This document shows, piece by piece, positions 28,572 to 38,470 of a stretch of 52,819 nt of DNA; positions within the stretch are counted from its first letter, which is position 1, and every line of letters starts with the position of its first letter. The stretch is from assembly GCA_003551065.1 (NCBI GenBank), contig PULU01000092.1, positions 1-52,819 of the forward strand. The letters run 5' to 3'. Source of the stretch: Thermoplasmata archaeon. GTDB taxonomy: Archaea; Thermoplasmatota; Thermoplasmata; Halarchaeoplasmatales; Halarchaeoplasmataceae. Under the pieces are notes generated by a model that saw only the letters and a program-made list of their open reading frames with translations, had not been told where the DNA came from and did not search any database. Position numbers and translations under genes: made by a program.

Positions 28572-29654
28572 TCAACCAAAGATATCTAATAAGTCATCCA
28601 CACAGGCATCGGTTTTTAATCCAGTAGGTTTAAAATGGGTTCTAGATGTACAAAATCCATTATCTTTTATCTTTTCTTCAAATTGATCCATAGGTGGTGG
28701 TGCCATCTTAAAATAACTGCTGACCATATTACTATCATAAAAGAATGGAGGCATACCACATTCATCTGACCAAACAGATAAAGCCTCTTCATCGAATTCG
28801 CCTATAGGCTGTATCTTTTTAAGGATTTCTTTAGAAAAGAGATTTCCACTCCATAACGGCCCTGCTTTTCTCAGACCCTTTCCTTGATCATCTAGATACC
28901 AACCTAATTCATCAAAGTAGAACGTATCCAACTTATCCAAGGCTTTATTCCCTCTCTTCGCTCCCTCTCGGATCTTTAAATAAGTTCTAAAATGATGACC
29001 ATTGTAGTATGAAATCAGAGGAGTAGCACCTTTATCAAACCTAGCTGCTTCCCTGATACAGAATCCCATGAGTATCCGTAGACCTATCTCATGACAGCAC
29101 CAGTTATTCACTGGATGTGCAGAGTACCTTCGCTGGCATACCTTAGGATAAGTTCCACACAATGGGGCAGTGTCCGTAGCAGTTACCGCTATAACACCGT
29201 GGTTGGACACCGATCTGACTGCAGGAGAAAAATAAGGTACTGGAGTTCCGAAGGGATCTATATCGATGTAGTCATATTTATAACGGTTTTCTAAAAGATG
29301 GATCTCTATAGCCTCTTGGCTGGTTTTCACATCCTGAAGACTATTCAATTCTATATTCTTCTTTATAAGATCGATGGAGTCTTTATCGACATCGTTTATT
29401 ACAACTGTCTCACAATCTACCTCGTTAGCCATGCGAACACCTCTAGCTCCTGAAGCGGCCGTACCGTCCAATAGCGTTTCTTTCCCTTTACACCAGGTTT
29501 TCAAAAAAGATATGCAGATATCCCTGTTCATTTTCATAGCTGGATTATAAAAAACCTTTGTTCTAGAACTCCTAGGACCGAGATGTTCCTCATGTTCTGG
29601 AACAAGCAGTATAGTCTCTTCTTCTCTGATCTTGATTAAATCCAAAGGTACCAC
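28572..29654 (-). CDS. trm1: tRNA (guanine26-N2)-dimethyltransferase
   Basis: VFYNPAMKMNRDICI, DGTAASGARGVRMANE, YIDIDPFGTPVPYFS, VTATDTAPLCGTYPKVCQRRY. Confidence 0.95.
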   Translation of the reverse strand: MVPLDLIKIREEETILLVPEHEEHLGPRSSRTKVFYNPAMKMNRDICISFLKTWCKGKETLLDGTAASGARGVRMANEVDCETVVINDVDKDSIDLIKKNIELNSLQDVKTSQEAIEIHLLENRYKYDYIDIDPFGTPVPYFSPAVRSVSNHGVIAVTATDTAPLCGTYPKVCQRRYSAHPVNNWCCHEIGLRILMGFCIREAARFDKGATPLISYYNGHHFRTYLKIREGAKRGNKALDKLDTFYFDELGWYLDDQGKGLRKAGPLWSGNLFSKEILKKIQPIGEFDEEALSVWSDECGMPPFFYDSNMVSSYFKMAPPPMDQFEEKIKDNGFCTSRTHFKPTGLKTDACVDDLLDIFG

Positions 29655-29686
29655 ATACCATATATGACCTATTTGACCTAGCCGTA

Positions 29687-30229
29687 TCAGATTTCTTCTT
29701 TGAAAAGGTCTACGACTTTATAAGGTAGAAGATCGCGGTTTACATCCGTAAGTTCCAACATCCTTACATCATCTCTTCTTCTTACATCTTGAAGTAATGG
29801 ATTCCTAGATTTCTTGTTGAATGTCAAGATCATCGGTTTGTTAACATCCAGTGCTATTTTAACCATATTGTTGAATTCTTCACTTTCCACTTCCATCTTC
29901 CCGATTTCATCTACGAGTATGAGATCTTCGTTTCGTATGGCGTCTTCGATAGCCCTCACCCCTACCTGGTTCAAAGCATCCAGATCTACTCCATAACCTT
30001 TGATACGTATAGATGAATCTAGGTTAAGGTGAGCAAAAACAGCCTTCTCTTTTGTTTTCCAGTTCATAACTTGGAATCCCATCTGTCTGTTATCTTCGAG
30101 TATAGGTTCGGTGATCATCCCTCCTACACTCACTCCCTCTTCAGAAAGCATATCTATAATCCTCTTCAATGTATCGGTTTTGCCGATACCGATGACACCA
30201 CTTATACCCACTTTTAAGCTTTTTACCAT
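29687..30229 (-). CDS. THEP1-family nucleoside-triphosphatase
   Basis: VGISGVIGIGKTDTLKRIIDML, VGGMITEPILEDNRQMGFQV, LILVDEIGKME. Confidence 0.88.
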   Translation of the reverse strand: MVKSLKVGISGVIGIGKTDTLKRIIDMLSEEGVSVGGMITEPILEDNRQMGFQVMNWKTKEKAVFAHLNLDSSIRIKGYGVDLDALNQVGVRAIEDAIRNEDLILVDEIGKMEVESEEFNNMVKIALDVNKPMILTFNKKSRNPLLQDVRRRDDVRMLELTDVNRDLLPYKVVDLFKEEI

Positions 30230-30321
30230 CTTTATCTAGTACCCCTAAACGTTCTTCTTATACTTGTATTTTATTTAAATTTTCATCTATTTTCTATTTG
30301 TGAATATTTTTTATCGTAAGT

Positions 30322-30702
30322 TTATTCTAATTTGTCAATATACATAAGAGGGTAGTTCAATTCTTTGATGTATTTCAATATGCCTACAGCTTCAATACCT
30401 TTGTATTCCACGGTTATCTCTGCTTCGATCATGTCTTCAGTAAGAGTGTTGTATTCAAAAACACCTTCCTTACCATCTCTTTTTCCTCTCCCCAGATCGA
30501 TATTAATCTTTGCTGATTTGACGTATGCTTGTCGTTCGGTTGTTTCCTCCATAGCTCTAGACAGTATCTTTGCGTTATCTTCAGTAACAGGAGCTCCGAT
30601 GAATTGATGGAAGAGTGAACCCAGTTTTATACCTAATTCAAAGGCTGTTCTCTCTCGGTCGTCACAATTAAAATAATTATCCGCTATTCCTTCCTTATCC
30701 AT
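30322..30702 (-). CDS. mptD: Archaeal dihydroneopterin aldolase MptD-like
   Basis: CDDRERTAFELGIKLGSLFHQFIGAPV; family pattern recalled, overlaps the pssA stop. Confidence 0.7.
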   Translation of the reverse strand: MDKEGIADNYFNCDDRERTAFELGIKLGSLFHQFIGAPVTEDNAKILSRAMEETTERQAYVKSAKINIDLGRGKRDGKEGVFEYNTLTEDMIEAEITVEYKGIEAVGILKYIKELNYPLMYIDKLE

Positions 30703-31429
30703 ATCTATCAACCAACATAGGACCAATTATAATGTATATTATACAGATAAACAGTGTTATCAATATAAATAAATTCCCACCTCCTATGGAGAGATGATCC
30801 ATATACAATCCCAAAAATGCAACCACTAAAAATATCAAACCGATACCCTTTAATTTTATACCACTCAATTTAGGATAGGATATATTACTGTATAGTAAAA
30901 AAGAAACGAACATGATACTTAACAAAGGTATGTATTGAGATATTACGTATTTTTCTCCCCATCCCACGAGGAATGTGATCGAGACTATCAATAGAGTGTA
31001 GAGTGGTGTTGGTAAACCTCTATATATCGACTCGACGTGACTTACATCTGCAAATCTAGAGAGTCTTAATACTCCAAAGAAAACCACCATCATCGGGACT
31101 AACGTGGCTAATGCGTTAATTGGAGATTCCCATGCCCGGCCTAATGTGATATCATAGTATGATGAGTAAACCAGCAAGGCAGGGGCAAAGCAGAAAGATA
31201 TGATATCGGAGAACATGTCCAAGTATGATCCCAATTCATGCACAGTATCTAATTTCCTGGCGACATATCCATCCAATCCGTCGATACCGATACAGACAAT
31301 TAAAAGCATAGAGGAAAGAAGATATCTTTCATCCAATATGTATGTTATAGCGAGGAAGCCTAACAGACCGTTTGATAGGGTGATATAGTCAGCTATACTG
31401 AGTTTTTTAATAGTTCTCCAGAACTTCAT
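30695..31429 (-). CDS. pssA: CDP-alcohol phosphatidyltransferase (archaetidylserine synthase)
   Basis: CDP-OH-P motif DGLDGYVARKLDTVHELGSYLDMFSD. Confidence 0.88.
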   Translation of the reverse strand: MKFWRTIKKLSIADYITLSNGLLGFLAITYILDERYLLSSMLLIVCIGIDGLDGYVARKLDTVHELGSYLDMFSDIISFCFAPALLVYSSYYDITLGRAWESPINALATLVPMMVVFFGVLRLSRFADVSHVESIYRGLPTPLYTLLIVSITFLVGWGEKYVISQYIPLLSIMFVSFLLYSNISYPKLSGIKLKGIGLIFLVVAFLGLYMDHLSIGGGNLFILITLFICIIYIIIGPMLVDRYG

Positions 31430-32028
31430 TTTATAACACCTATAGTTGATTCTCCGGCTTTCACTTTCATCCCCTCCTGAACAGTAATCTCAAACTTTTT
31501 TGGGAGATCTACTCTGACTCTAGAACCGAAGCGGATAATACCTATACGTTGACCTTTTTTAAGATGGTCTCCTTCTTCTATATAAGGAACTATCCTGCGT
31601 GCAAATATGCCGGTGATCTGGTATATACTCATCTTTCCATGATCTGTGTTTAATATGATCTGATGTCGAAAGTTCCTCTCAGAGGATTTAGAATAAGCGG
31701 GCTTGAAACTTCCTTCCTTCATCTTAGTATTCTCAACCCTTCCTCCGTATGGTGATCTATTTACATGGACATCGGTAATGTTCATAAATATGTCTAATCT
31801 GTTTACGTCTTTATTGACTACGATCACTTTTCCATCTGCCGGGGAAACAACCCCCCCACCTACATCTCTATCTGGGTCCCTAAAGAATATGATAACGGCG
31901 ATCAATAATACGATGAATAGCCCAGCGATATAGTATGACGGGGTCCAAAAAAATGCACCTATTATCAAAGTAATGATGGCGGGTACTGCCGATATGGAAA
32001 TAGGCTTAACTGCTCCACGGGCTATCAT
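31426..32028 (-). CDS. psd: Archaetidylserine/phosphatidylserine decarboxylase
   Basis: DPDRDVGGGVVSPADGKV; HVNRSPYGG; self-cleavage-type RFGSR; 4-nt overlap with pssA. Confidence 0.9.
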   Translation of the reverse strand: MIARGAVKPISISAVPAIITLIIGAFFWTPSYYIAGLFIVLLIAVIIFFRDPDRDVGGGVVSPADGKVIVVNKDVNRLDIFMNITDVHVNRSPYGGRVENTKMKEGSFKPAYSKSSERNFRHQIILNTDHGKMSIYQITGIFARRIVPYIEEGDHLKKGQRIGIIRFGSRVRVDLPKKFEITVQEGMKVKAGESTIGVIK

Positions 32029-32080
32029 AGATATTAAAAAAGAAAGAGGGGTAAATGTTTTTTGTTATCTCTTTTTCTCA

Positions 32081-33220
32081 TCAATCTACCATATCGATGC
32101 CTTCTTTCGTGAATTTCATGGATTCATGGGCTTCCTCATCAGATTCAGCCTGAACGTTGGTTATTACCAGAAGTATCTTTATCTCGTTTTTGAGATCTTC
32201 GATGACATTACAACCCCATATGATCCTAGCTTCACCAGATATCTTTTGGTTGACTAGTTCTGCCGCTCTTTCTGCTTCTGTGACAGTCATATCTGGTCCA
32301 CCTGTAACCCTTATAAGAGCTCCGTTAGCATCGCTTACATCTATGTCGCCGAGGAGTGGTGAACTAATCGCCTGTTCGACAGCATCATCTACTCTGTTAT
32401 TCGGGTCTTTTGAGTCGCCGATACCTATCATAGCTACACCCCCGTCGTCCATTATAGTTCTCAGGTCGTTGTAATCCAAGTTGACAAGACCGGGTTTTGT
32501 AATTATCTCGGTCATCCCTTTGATGGATTCCATCAATATCTCGTCTGCTACTTTAAAGGCTGCATTCAAGGAAAGATTAGGAACAAGTTCCAATAACTTG
32601 TCGTTAGGGATTATAACAGTCGTATCACAAAATCTCTCCATCTTCAAAAGGCCACGTTTAGCATTTTTCATCCTTTCTCTACCTTCTCCCTCGAAAGGCA
32701 ACGTAACGATCCCCATGACTAGAGCTTCTTCTTCCTTTGCCATCTCTGCTATCACCGGGGCTACACCTGTTCCGGTGCCACCTCCCATCCCTGCTGTTAT
32801 ATAAACTATATCAGAACCTTTGATATATCTCTCTAATTCGTCTTTTGACTCTCTAGCGGATTCTTCACCGATCTCTGGTCTCGCTCCTGCACCTAGTCCG
32901 CGTGTTGTGTTTTTACCGATGAGTACCTTTTTTTGAGCGTGAGTATGCAGGAGATGTTTTGCATCAGTGTTACATGCTATCAGGTCTGCTCCTGTGATCA
33001 CTTCTTCTGAAATACGATCTAGGGTATTGCATCCTCCTCCACCACAGCCGAATATTTTTATCTGAACCTCGAGTTGATCCACTAGGTTTCTAAGTTCTTC
33101 ATCTTCTGGAGCTTTTTCGATATCTTCTACATCTTCTACGGTCTTACCTCTCGGTTTTTCCTTATCTTTTTCTTCATCCTTCTCGTGCTTATTTAAAGCT
33201 TGGTTGACTATTGATTCCAT
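32081..33220 (-). CDS. ftsZ: Cell division protein FtsZ
   Basis: KIFGCGGGGCNTLDRI, GMGGGTGTGVAPVIAEMAK tubulin signature, NLDYNDLRTIMDDGGVAMIGIG. Confidence 0.96.
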   Translation of the reverse strand: MESIVNQALNKHEKDEEKDKEKPRGKTVEDVEDIEKAPEDEELRNLVDQLEVQIKIFGCGGGGCNTLDRISEEVITGADLIACNTDAKHLLHTHAQKKVLIGKNTTRGLGAGARPEIGEESARESKDELERYIKGSDIVYITAGMGGGTGTGVAPVIAEMAKEEEALVMGIVTLPFEGEGRERMKNAKRGLLKMERFCDTTVIIPNDKLLELVPNLSLNAAFKVADEILMESIKGMTEIITKPGLVNLDYNDLRTIMDDGGVAMIGIGDSKDPNNRVDDAVEQAISSPLLGDIDVSDANGALIRVTGGPDMTVTEAERAAELVNQKISGEARIIWGCNVIEDLKNEIKILLVITNVQAESDEEAHESMKFTKEGIDMVD

Positions 33221-33454
33221 ATAAGATCCCGTCCATTAAGTTGAAAATGGAACTTATTTAAAGTATTTAAATCATTTGCATCCCGACACTTTTTTATCTA
33301 CCTTTTCACCTAATTTTTGTCCTATATCTCATAAAAAAATCATTTATTCGCGGTTTTGTCATACGTTTTAATTGTAACCGTCTGACATTTTTAAAAAAAC
33401 TTTCATACTTCAACAATCTTTTTATCTGACTGTATTTTAGGTAAGACAGATAAC

Positions 33455-34375
33455 ATGGAAAAAAGAAAGGTTGAAGATTTCGATATAAACGGCGAGATCA
33501 CCATTGATGAATTGACGTCTCAATATTATAATGCCGGTGGGTTCGTTGCTAAGAAAGTAGGGATAGCTGTCAAAATACTTGAACAGATGATAGATAAGGA
33601 TTGTATCAATTTTCTTTCATTTCCGGCCTGTATAATATCCACTGGTACTAGGGGTGTTATCAAGGAGGCTATAAAAAAGGAATACTTCGATGTTATCATA
33701 ACAACATGTGGTACCCTAGATCACGATCTAGCTAGGGTTTGGGAGGATTATTTTCATGGGTCTTTTTCAGCAGATGATCGTGAGCTGCATTCACAGGGAG
33801 TAAATCGTTTAGGAAATATATTCATTCCGAATTCATCTTATGGTGAAGTACTTGAAAAAAATATGCAGCCTATTTTAGACGAGATAGTCGAATCCTGTGG
33901 TCCGGAACTAGGCCCTAGAGAGGTAATACACGAATTCGGAAAAAGGATCGATGATGAAGATTCGATATTATACTGGGCGGCAAAAAAGGATGTTCCTATC
34001 TATGTCCCGGGGATAACGGATGGAGCCTTCGGATCACAGCTTTGGATGTACTGGCAGAATGATAAAGAGTTCAGCCTTGATATGATGAAAGATCAACAGG
34101 AATTATCTGATATCGTCTTTCCTGCAGACGAAACCGGTGCTCTCATGATAGGTGGCGGTATATCCAAACATCATACCATATGGTGGAACCAGTACAGAGG
34201 AGGTCTAGATCATGCAGTTTACATCACAACTGCAGTGGAATATGACGGATCACTTTCAGGTGCTAGAGTTAGAGAGGCAGTCTCATGGGGTAAAGTAAGA
34301 GAGAAGGCTGACTATGTAACTGTTGAAGGCGATGCTACAGTACTGCTTCCACTCATCCTGGGAAAATTTTTATGA
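33455..34375 (+). CDS. dys: Deoxyhypusine synthase
   Basis: VIITTCGTLDHDLAR, PGITDGAFGSQLW, GGGISKHHTIWWNQYRGGLDHAVYITTA, GSLSGARVREAVSWGK. Confidence 0.94.
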   Translation: MEKRKVEDFDINGEITIDELTSQYYNAGGFVAKKVGIAVKILEQMIDKDCINFLSFPACIISTGTRGVIKEAIKKEYFDVIITTCGTLDHDLARVWEDYFHGSFSADDRELHSQGVNRLGNIFIPNSSYGEVLEKNMQPILDEIVESCGPELGPREVIHEFGKRIDDEDSILYWAAKKDVPIYVPGITDGAFGSQLWMYWQNDKEFSLDMMKDQQELSDIVFPADETGALMIGGGISKHHTIWWNQYRGGLDHAVYITTAVEYDGSLSGARVREAVSWGKVREKADYVTVEGDATVLLPLILGKFL

Positions 34376-34945
34376 TTATTTCTCTTCCAGTATTTTTTTG
34401 ATATCCTTATAGGTTTCATCGATGGGTTTGTTCGTATCTATAACGTGCCAATCAGAATCAATGATAGAAAATACCTTATTTCTTACTCTTGAAATATCTC
34501 TAAAATTTTCAAAGATCTCTCTATCTTCCCTTTTGTTCAGCCTTTTTAAAGCCTCTTCTGGATTGACATCTAGGAAAAACATATGTTCTGAGGTAGGCAA
34601 TATCTTTCTGAATACCTCATAACTTATACCACATAATGGATCAGGTAAGTAAGCTGTTCCCATCAAGTATCTAACCAATATCAGAACATCGACTTCATCC
34701 TCATCGTAATACTTTTTAAGGGACCGGAACACATCGAGGGCATAAAATATTGATGCCTTTAACTTATTTACAGCGCTTCCATCTTTAAGTAGGGCATCTT
34801 TAGCTATTCTTCCGAATAGGTTATCTCCTTCTGGATGTGATCTAATTTCTACTTTTTTATCCATTCTTTCGAACATATCTTTTATCTTATATGCATGTGT
34901 GTCTTTACCCGACGCATCACATCCATCTATTATGATGAGGTCCAT
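34376..34945 (-). CDS. Thymidylate kinase-like protein
   Basis: P-loop-like IIDGCDASGKDTHAYKI; MFFLDVNPEEALKRLNKREDREIFE. Confidence 0.8.
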   Translation of the reverse strand: MDLIIIDGCDASGKDTHAYKIKDMFERMDKKVEIRSHPEGDNLFGRIAKDALLKDGSAVNKLKASIFYALDVFRSLKKYYDEDEVDVLILVRYLMGTAYLPDPLCGISYEVFRKILPTSEHMFFLDVNPEEALKRLNKREDREIFENFRDISRVRNKVFSIIDSDWHVIDTNKPIDETYKDIKKILEEK

Positions 34946-35003
34946 AATGTCACCTTAAACATAAATTATAAAATGCCACACATATTTGAACTTACCTCAT
35001 AAC

Positions 35004-35879
35004 TTATAGCAATGCGCCCGAAAGAAATGCTACTAAGCCAAGCATCATAGCTATAAGGGTGAGTTTTCTAAATAGTTTGACGTTCGGTTTGTTTTTTATA
35101 ACCAACGAAGCCGTTACCCAAAGGAAAAGTATGTTCGGTACTGAAACGACTCCGAGATAGACCAAATTACCGTAGAATGTGGAATCAATTTTAACCAAGA
35201 AAGGCAACAAACTGATAATTACGGCACTCAGGAAGAAAATTCCAGCAATGAAAAAGGAATTTTTGTTACCGATGTATAGCGGTAAAGATTTGACTTTCTC
35301 TTTTTTGTCGCCTTCGATGTCCATCACATCTTTAATGATCTCTCTACCAACTCCCGATAGAAAAGCCATCAAAGACAGTACCCAGATGATTGGAGGTATC
35401 ACAGGGGAAAATGCCACCCCACCGAAAAGAAAAGGAACCGCCATGGTATATGCTATGTAGTAATTGCTGAAGACTTTTATTTTTTTCAGCTTGATATCGT
35501 ATGAAAGTGCTAACAACCCAGTTATCAAGGCGATGATAAAACAAGTAATATTTACAAAGAATGCCGATAATAAACCTAAAGGAAAGAAGATAATAGTGAT
35601 GAGTAATGAGGTTTTTGGCGAGATATCACCTCTTACTAAAGGTCTGTCCATGCGCTTATTTAATTTGTCGATGGGATAATCGAAGTAATCGTTCAAAGAA
35701 AACGTGCTTATCTCTAGGAAAATAGCTGTTGATACAGCTAGTGCCAAATTAACTAGATCACCGGGGATACCTTTTTTTGCTATCACTGCACCTATCAATA
35801 CTGCAACAGCTAACATCAATCCATGGTCTAGTCTGATAAGATCCCAAAGACCTTTTAATTTTCGCATGTCTATCCACAT
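35004..35879 (-). CDS. UbiA prenyltransferase (digeranylgeranylglyceryl phosphate synthase-like)
   Basis: NDYFDYPIDKLNKRMDRPLVRGDIS, REIIKDVMDIEGDKKEKVKSLPL. Confidence 0.88.
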   Translation of the reverse strand: MWIDMRKLKGLWDLIRLDHGLMLAVAVLIGAVIAKKGIPGDLVNLALAVSTAIFLEISTFSLNDYFDYPIDKLNKRMDRPLVRGDISPKTSLLITIIFFPLGLLSAFFVNITCFIIALITGLLALSYDIKLKKIKVFSNYYIAYTMAVPFLFGGVAFSPVIPPIIWVLSLMAFLSGVGREIIKDVMDIEGDKKEKVKSLPLYIGNKNSFFIAGIFFLSAVIISLLPFLVKIDSTFYGNLVYLGVVSVPNILFLWVTASLVIKNKPNVKLFRKLTLIAMMLGLVAFLSGALL

Positions 35880-35914
35880 ATCATATAGTGCTTGTTTGAG
35901 GTGAAAATGTATGC

Positions 35915-36385
35915 TTATAGAACGTTTTCAGAGATCTCTTCTCCCTTCATATCCCTTTCACAATAGACGCATTTTAGAGTAACCGGGTCCTTCCCGATAA
36001 CATCGAATTCAGGCTCTACGGGTTCGTTCTGATTAGTTATGCAGGTGTTATTTATGCAACTTACTATACCTTTCACCTTTTCAGGGAGTTTAACATCGTG
36101 TTTTTTTATGACTTCATAATTTCTGATTATGTTTACAGTAGCCCGGGGTGAGATAAGAGAGATTTTGTCCAATTCATCACTTTTTATCTCAATATTCTCG
36201 ACTTTTACTATATCTTTTTTACCCATGCTGCTGTTGACGTTCATCGCTACACTCACAATACTATCCATCTTTTTATCTAGGACTCCAATTATCCTTAGAA
36301 CTTTCATAGCATGACCGTTCTTTATATGATCTATAACTGTTCCATATTCAATTGGGGTTATCTTTATCTTCTTATCTTTATTCAT
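35915..36385 (-). CDS. pyrI: Aspartate carbamoyltransferase regulatory subunit
   Basis: GTVIDHIKNGHAMKVLRIIG; zinc domain CINNTCITNQNE...LKCVYCER. Confidence 0.95.
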   Translation of the reverse strand: MNKDKKIKITPIEYGTVIDHIKNGHAMKVLRIIGVLDKKMDSIVSVAMNVNSSMGKKDIVKVENIEIKSDELDKISLISPRATVNIIRNYEVIKKHDVKLPEKVKGIVSCINNTCITNQNEPVEPEFDVIGKDPVTLKCVYCERDMKGEEISENVL

Positions 36386-37325
36386 TGTATCCCTCCGTTA
36401 GAAGTTTTAAAAGGGCCATCCGTATCGGAACACCATTTGCAGCTTGTTTGAAATATTTTGCATGGGTTGTTGAATCCACATCTGAGTATATCTCATCAAC
36501 CCTAGGTAATGGATGCATTATGATCATATCATCCTTCACATTTTCCAACATATCCTTTTTTATTTTGTAGGTTTCAGCAACTTCTTCGTATTCTTCGTCG
36601 CTTGGGAACCTTTCTCTTTGGATCCTAGTCATGTATAGAACATCAAGATCGTCCAATACATCGGTTATGTTCTCTGCCTTTCTGTATTTTATGTCCATCT
36701 TTTCTATATCTTTGATGATCTCATCTGGAATCTGTAAAGATGCTGGGGCTATGAAGGTCAAATCACAATCATACATCGACAAAGCGTGGGTTAGTGAATG
36801 GACCGTTCTACCGTATTTCAAATCTCCAGCTATGCCTATCTTTTTGTTCTCGATCTCGTCTTTTTCTTCTCTTATGGTGAATAGGTCTAGAAGGGTTTGA
36901 GTTGGATGTTGACCAGCACCATCCCCAGCGTTGATTATAGGTTTTTCTGAAAACTTAGCAGCCAACCTAGCAGCCCCTTCTTGAGGATGTCTTAGAACTA
37001 TTATATCGACGTAGCTGGAGATAACTTGGACCGTATCAGCCAAAGTCTCACCTTTTTTTACAGAAGAGGTACCCGCTCTAGCAAAACCTATGCATGCCCC
37101 TTCCAATCTTTTCATTGCGCTTTCGAAGGATAATCTCGTTCTAGTACTGGGTTCAAAGAACAGTGTACCAAGGATATTTCCTTTCAAAGAGTCGTCACTT
37201 TTATTTCCTTTAGCGATCTCCGTCATATCTCCTGCTAGATCTAGAACAAAGTCTATCTCTTCTTTTGAAAAATCTTTTATGGAAACCACATGTTTTTTAT
37301 TGAATTTCGATACCATGATTCTCAA
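36378..37325 (-). CDS. pyrB: Aspartate carbamoyltransferase catalytic subunit
   Basis: FFEPSTRTRLSFESAM, HPTQTLLDLFTI, MHPLPRVDEI. Confidence 0.95.
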   Translation of the reverse strand: MRIMVSKFNKKHVVSIKDFSKEEIDFVLDLAGDMTEIAKGNKSDDSLKGNILGTLFFEPSTRTRLSFESAMKRLEGACIGFARAGTSSVKKGETLADTVQVISSYVDIIVLRHPQEGAARLAAKFSEKPIINAGDGAGQHPTQTLLDLFTIREEKDEIENKKIGIAGDLKYGRTVHSLTHALSMYDCDLTFIAPASLQIPDEIIKDIEKMDIKYRKAENITDVLDDLDVLYMTRIQRERFPSDEEYEEVAETYKIKKDMLENVKDDMIIMHPLPRVDEIYSDVDSTTHAKYFKQAANGVPIRMALLKLLTEGYNE

Positions 37326-37414
37326 AGGGTAATAATGAGAGATAAATATATGATTTTGGATGCCCTTTATATTATTGTTTGAAAGAAAATAAAATCCGTT
37401 TAAAAAGTATATCT

Positions 37415-38284
37415 CTATAGAAGACCTGCTTTTTGAAGGGTCATGATATCTTCTGTGCCGAGTTTTTCTCCCTTTTTAAATTGCTCGTAGAGTTTTTCAG
37501 CTTCTTCCTTAGTATCCTCTTCTTCCTTACGTTTCTTTGCCATTCTCTGCTTTTTCTGTAGACCCGAGATGATCTTGTTGTAATCCTGTACTTCATTTAC
37601 GGCTTCTATGTGTTTTTGATGATAATCGTCTGCTTCGACTTTTGCCTCGACAAATTTGGCCTGAGCCTCATCGGCTTTTTCACGGATTTCATCTGCTTCG
37701 TTGAATATCTCTATCATCTTGTCGTGCTTGTTTTGTGCTTCCTCGGCCTTCTTAGATACTTCCTTGTGGTAATGTTCAGCCTTCTCTTTTGCTTCCTCTA
37801 AGTCTTCGGATAACTTTTTCAATTCTTCGTTCTCGTTCAAGAGTTTTTCTCTTTCCTTGACTTTTTCCCTTAATGAAGAGATCTCATCTATCATCTCTTT
37901 TTCTTTATCTGGTGATAGAACATTGGTCATCTGTTTATATTCGAGTTTTTCAATCTTCTTATTGAGCTCCTCGATAGAAGTGCCATCTTTAGGTAGTATC
38001 TCCCGTTTCTTTTTCTTCAAGTTACTGGATAGGTTTCTTACCTTTTTGTTCCATTCATTTCTTTTTTCCTTGGCTGTTTTAACATCTTTATTTAGTTTGT
38101 TTCTTTCTTCCTTCAACTCGTTACCCTCTTCTATGAGCTCTTTGACCTTAGAATTGAGTCCATCTCTATTTTGAACCCACTTCTTAGCCTCTTGGTTCAT
38201 CTCGTTTCTGAGACGCTTATATTTTTCAGCCTGGGAATTGGCCCTTTTTCTTTTTTCTTCCAATTCCTTTAGAAGTTCAGTCAT
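37415..38284 (-). CDS. Coiled-coil protein (COG1340-like)
   Basis: Nearly continuous Lys/Glu-rich heptad sequence across 289 aa. Confidence 0.75.
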   Translation of the reverse strand: MTELLKELEEKRKRANSQAEKYKRLRNEMNQEAKKWVQNRDGLNSKVKELIEEGNELKEERNKLNKDVKTAKEKRNEWNKKVRNLSSNLKKKKREILPKDGTSIEELNKKIEKLEYKQMTNVLSPDKEKEMIDEISSLREKVKEREKLLNENEELKKLSEDLEEAKEKAEHYHKEVSKKAEEAQNKHDKMIEIFNEADEIREKADEAQAKFVEAKVEADDYHQKHIEAVNEVQDYNKIISGLQKKQRMAKKRKEEEDTKEEAEKLYEQFKKGEKLGTEDIMTLQKAGLL

Positions 38285-38470
38285 GTTTTCAGCACTATCC
38301 AGTCATTTAATATTTGATGAGTCAATCTTATCAATATGTGACCCCTTTATAACACTTTCGGATTAATCCTTGAAACTTTGGGGGTAAACCCTATCCTTAT
38401 ACATTAAAACATCTGTATGGACACGCAAATGTAATATATTAGTTCTTTATTTTAGCCTATAACTGGTAAT

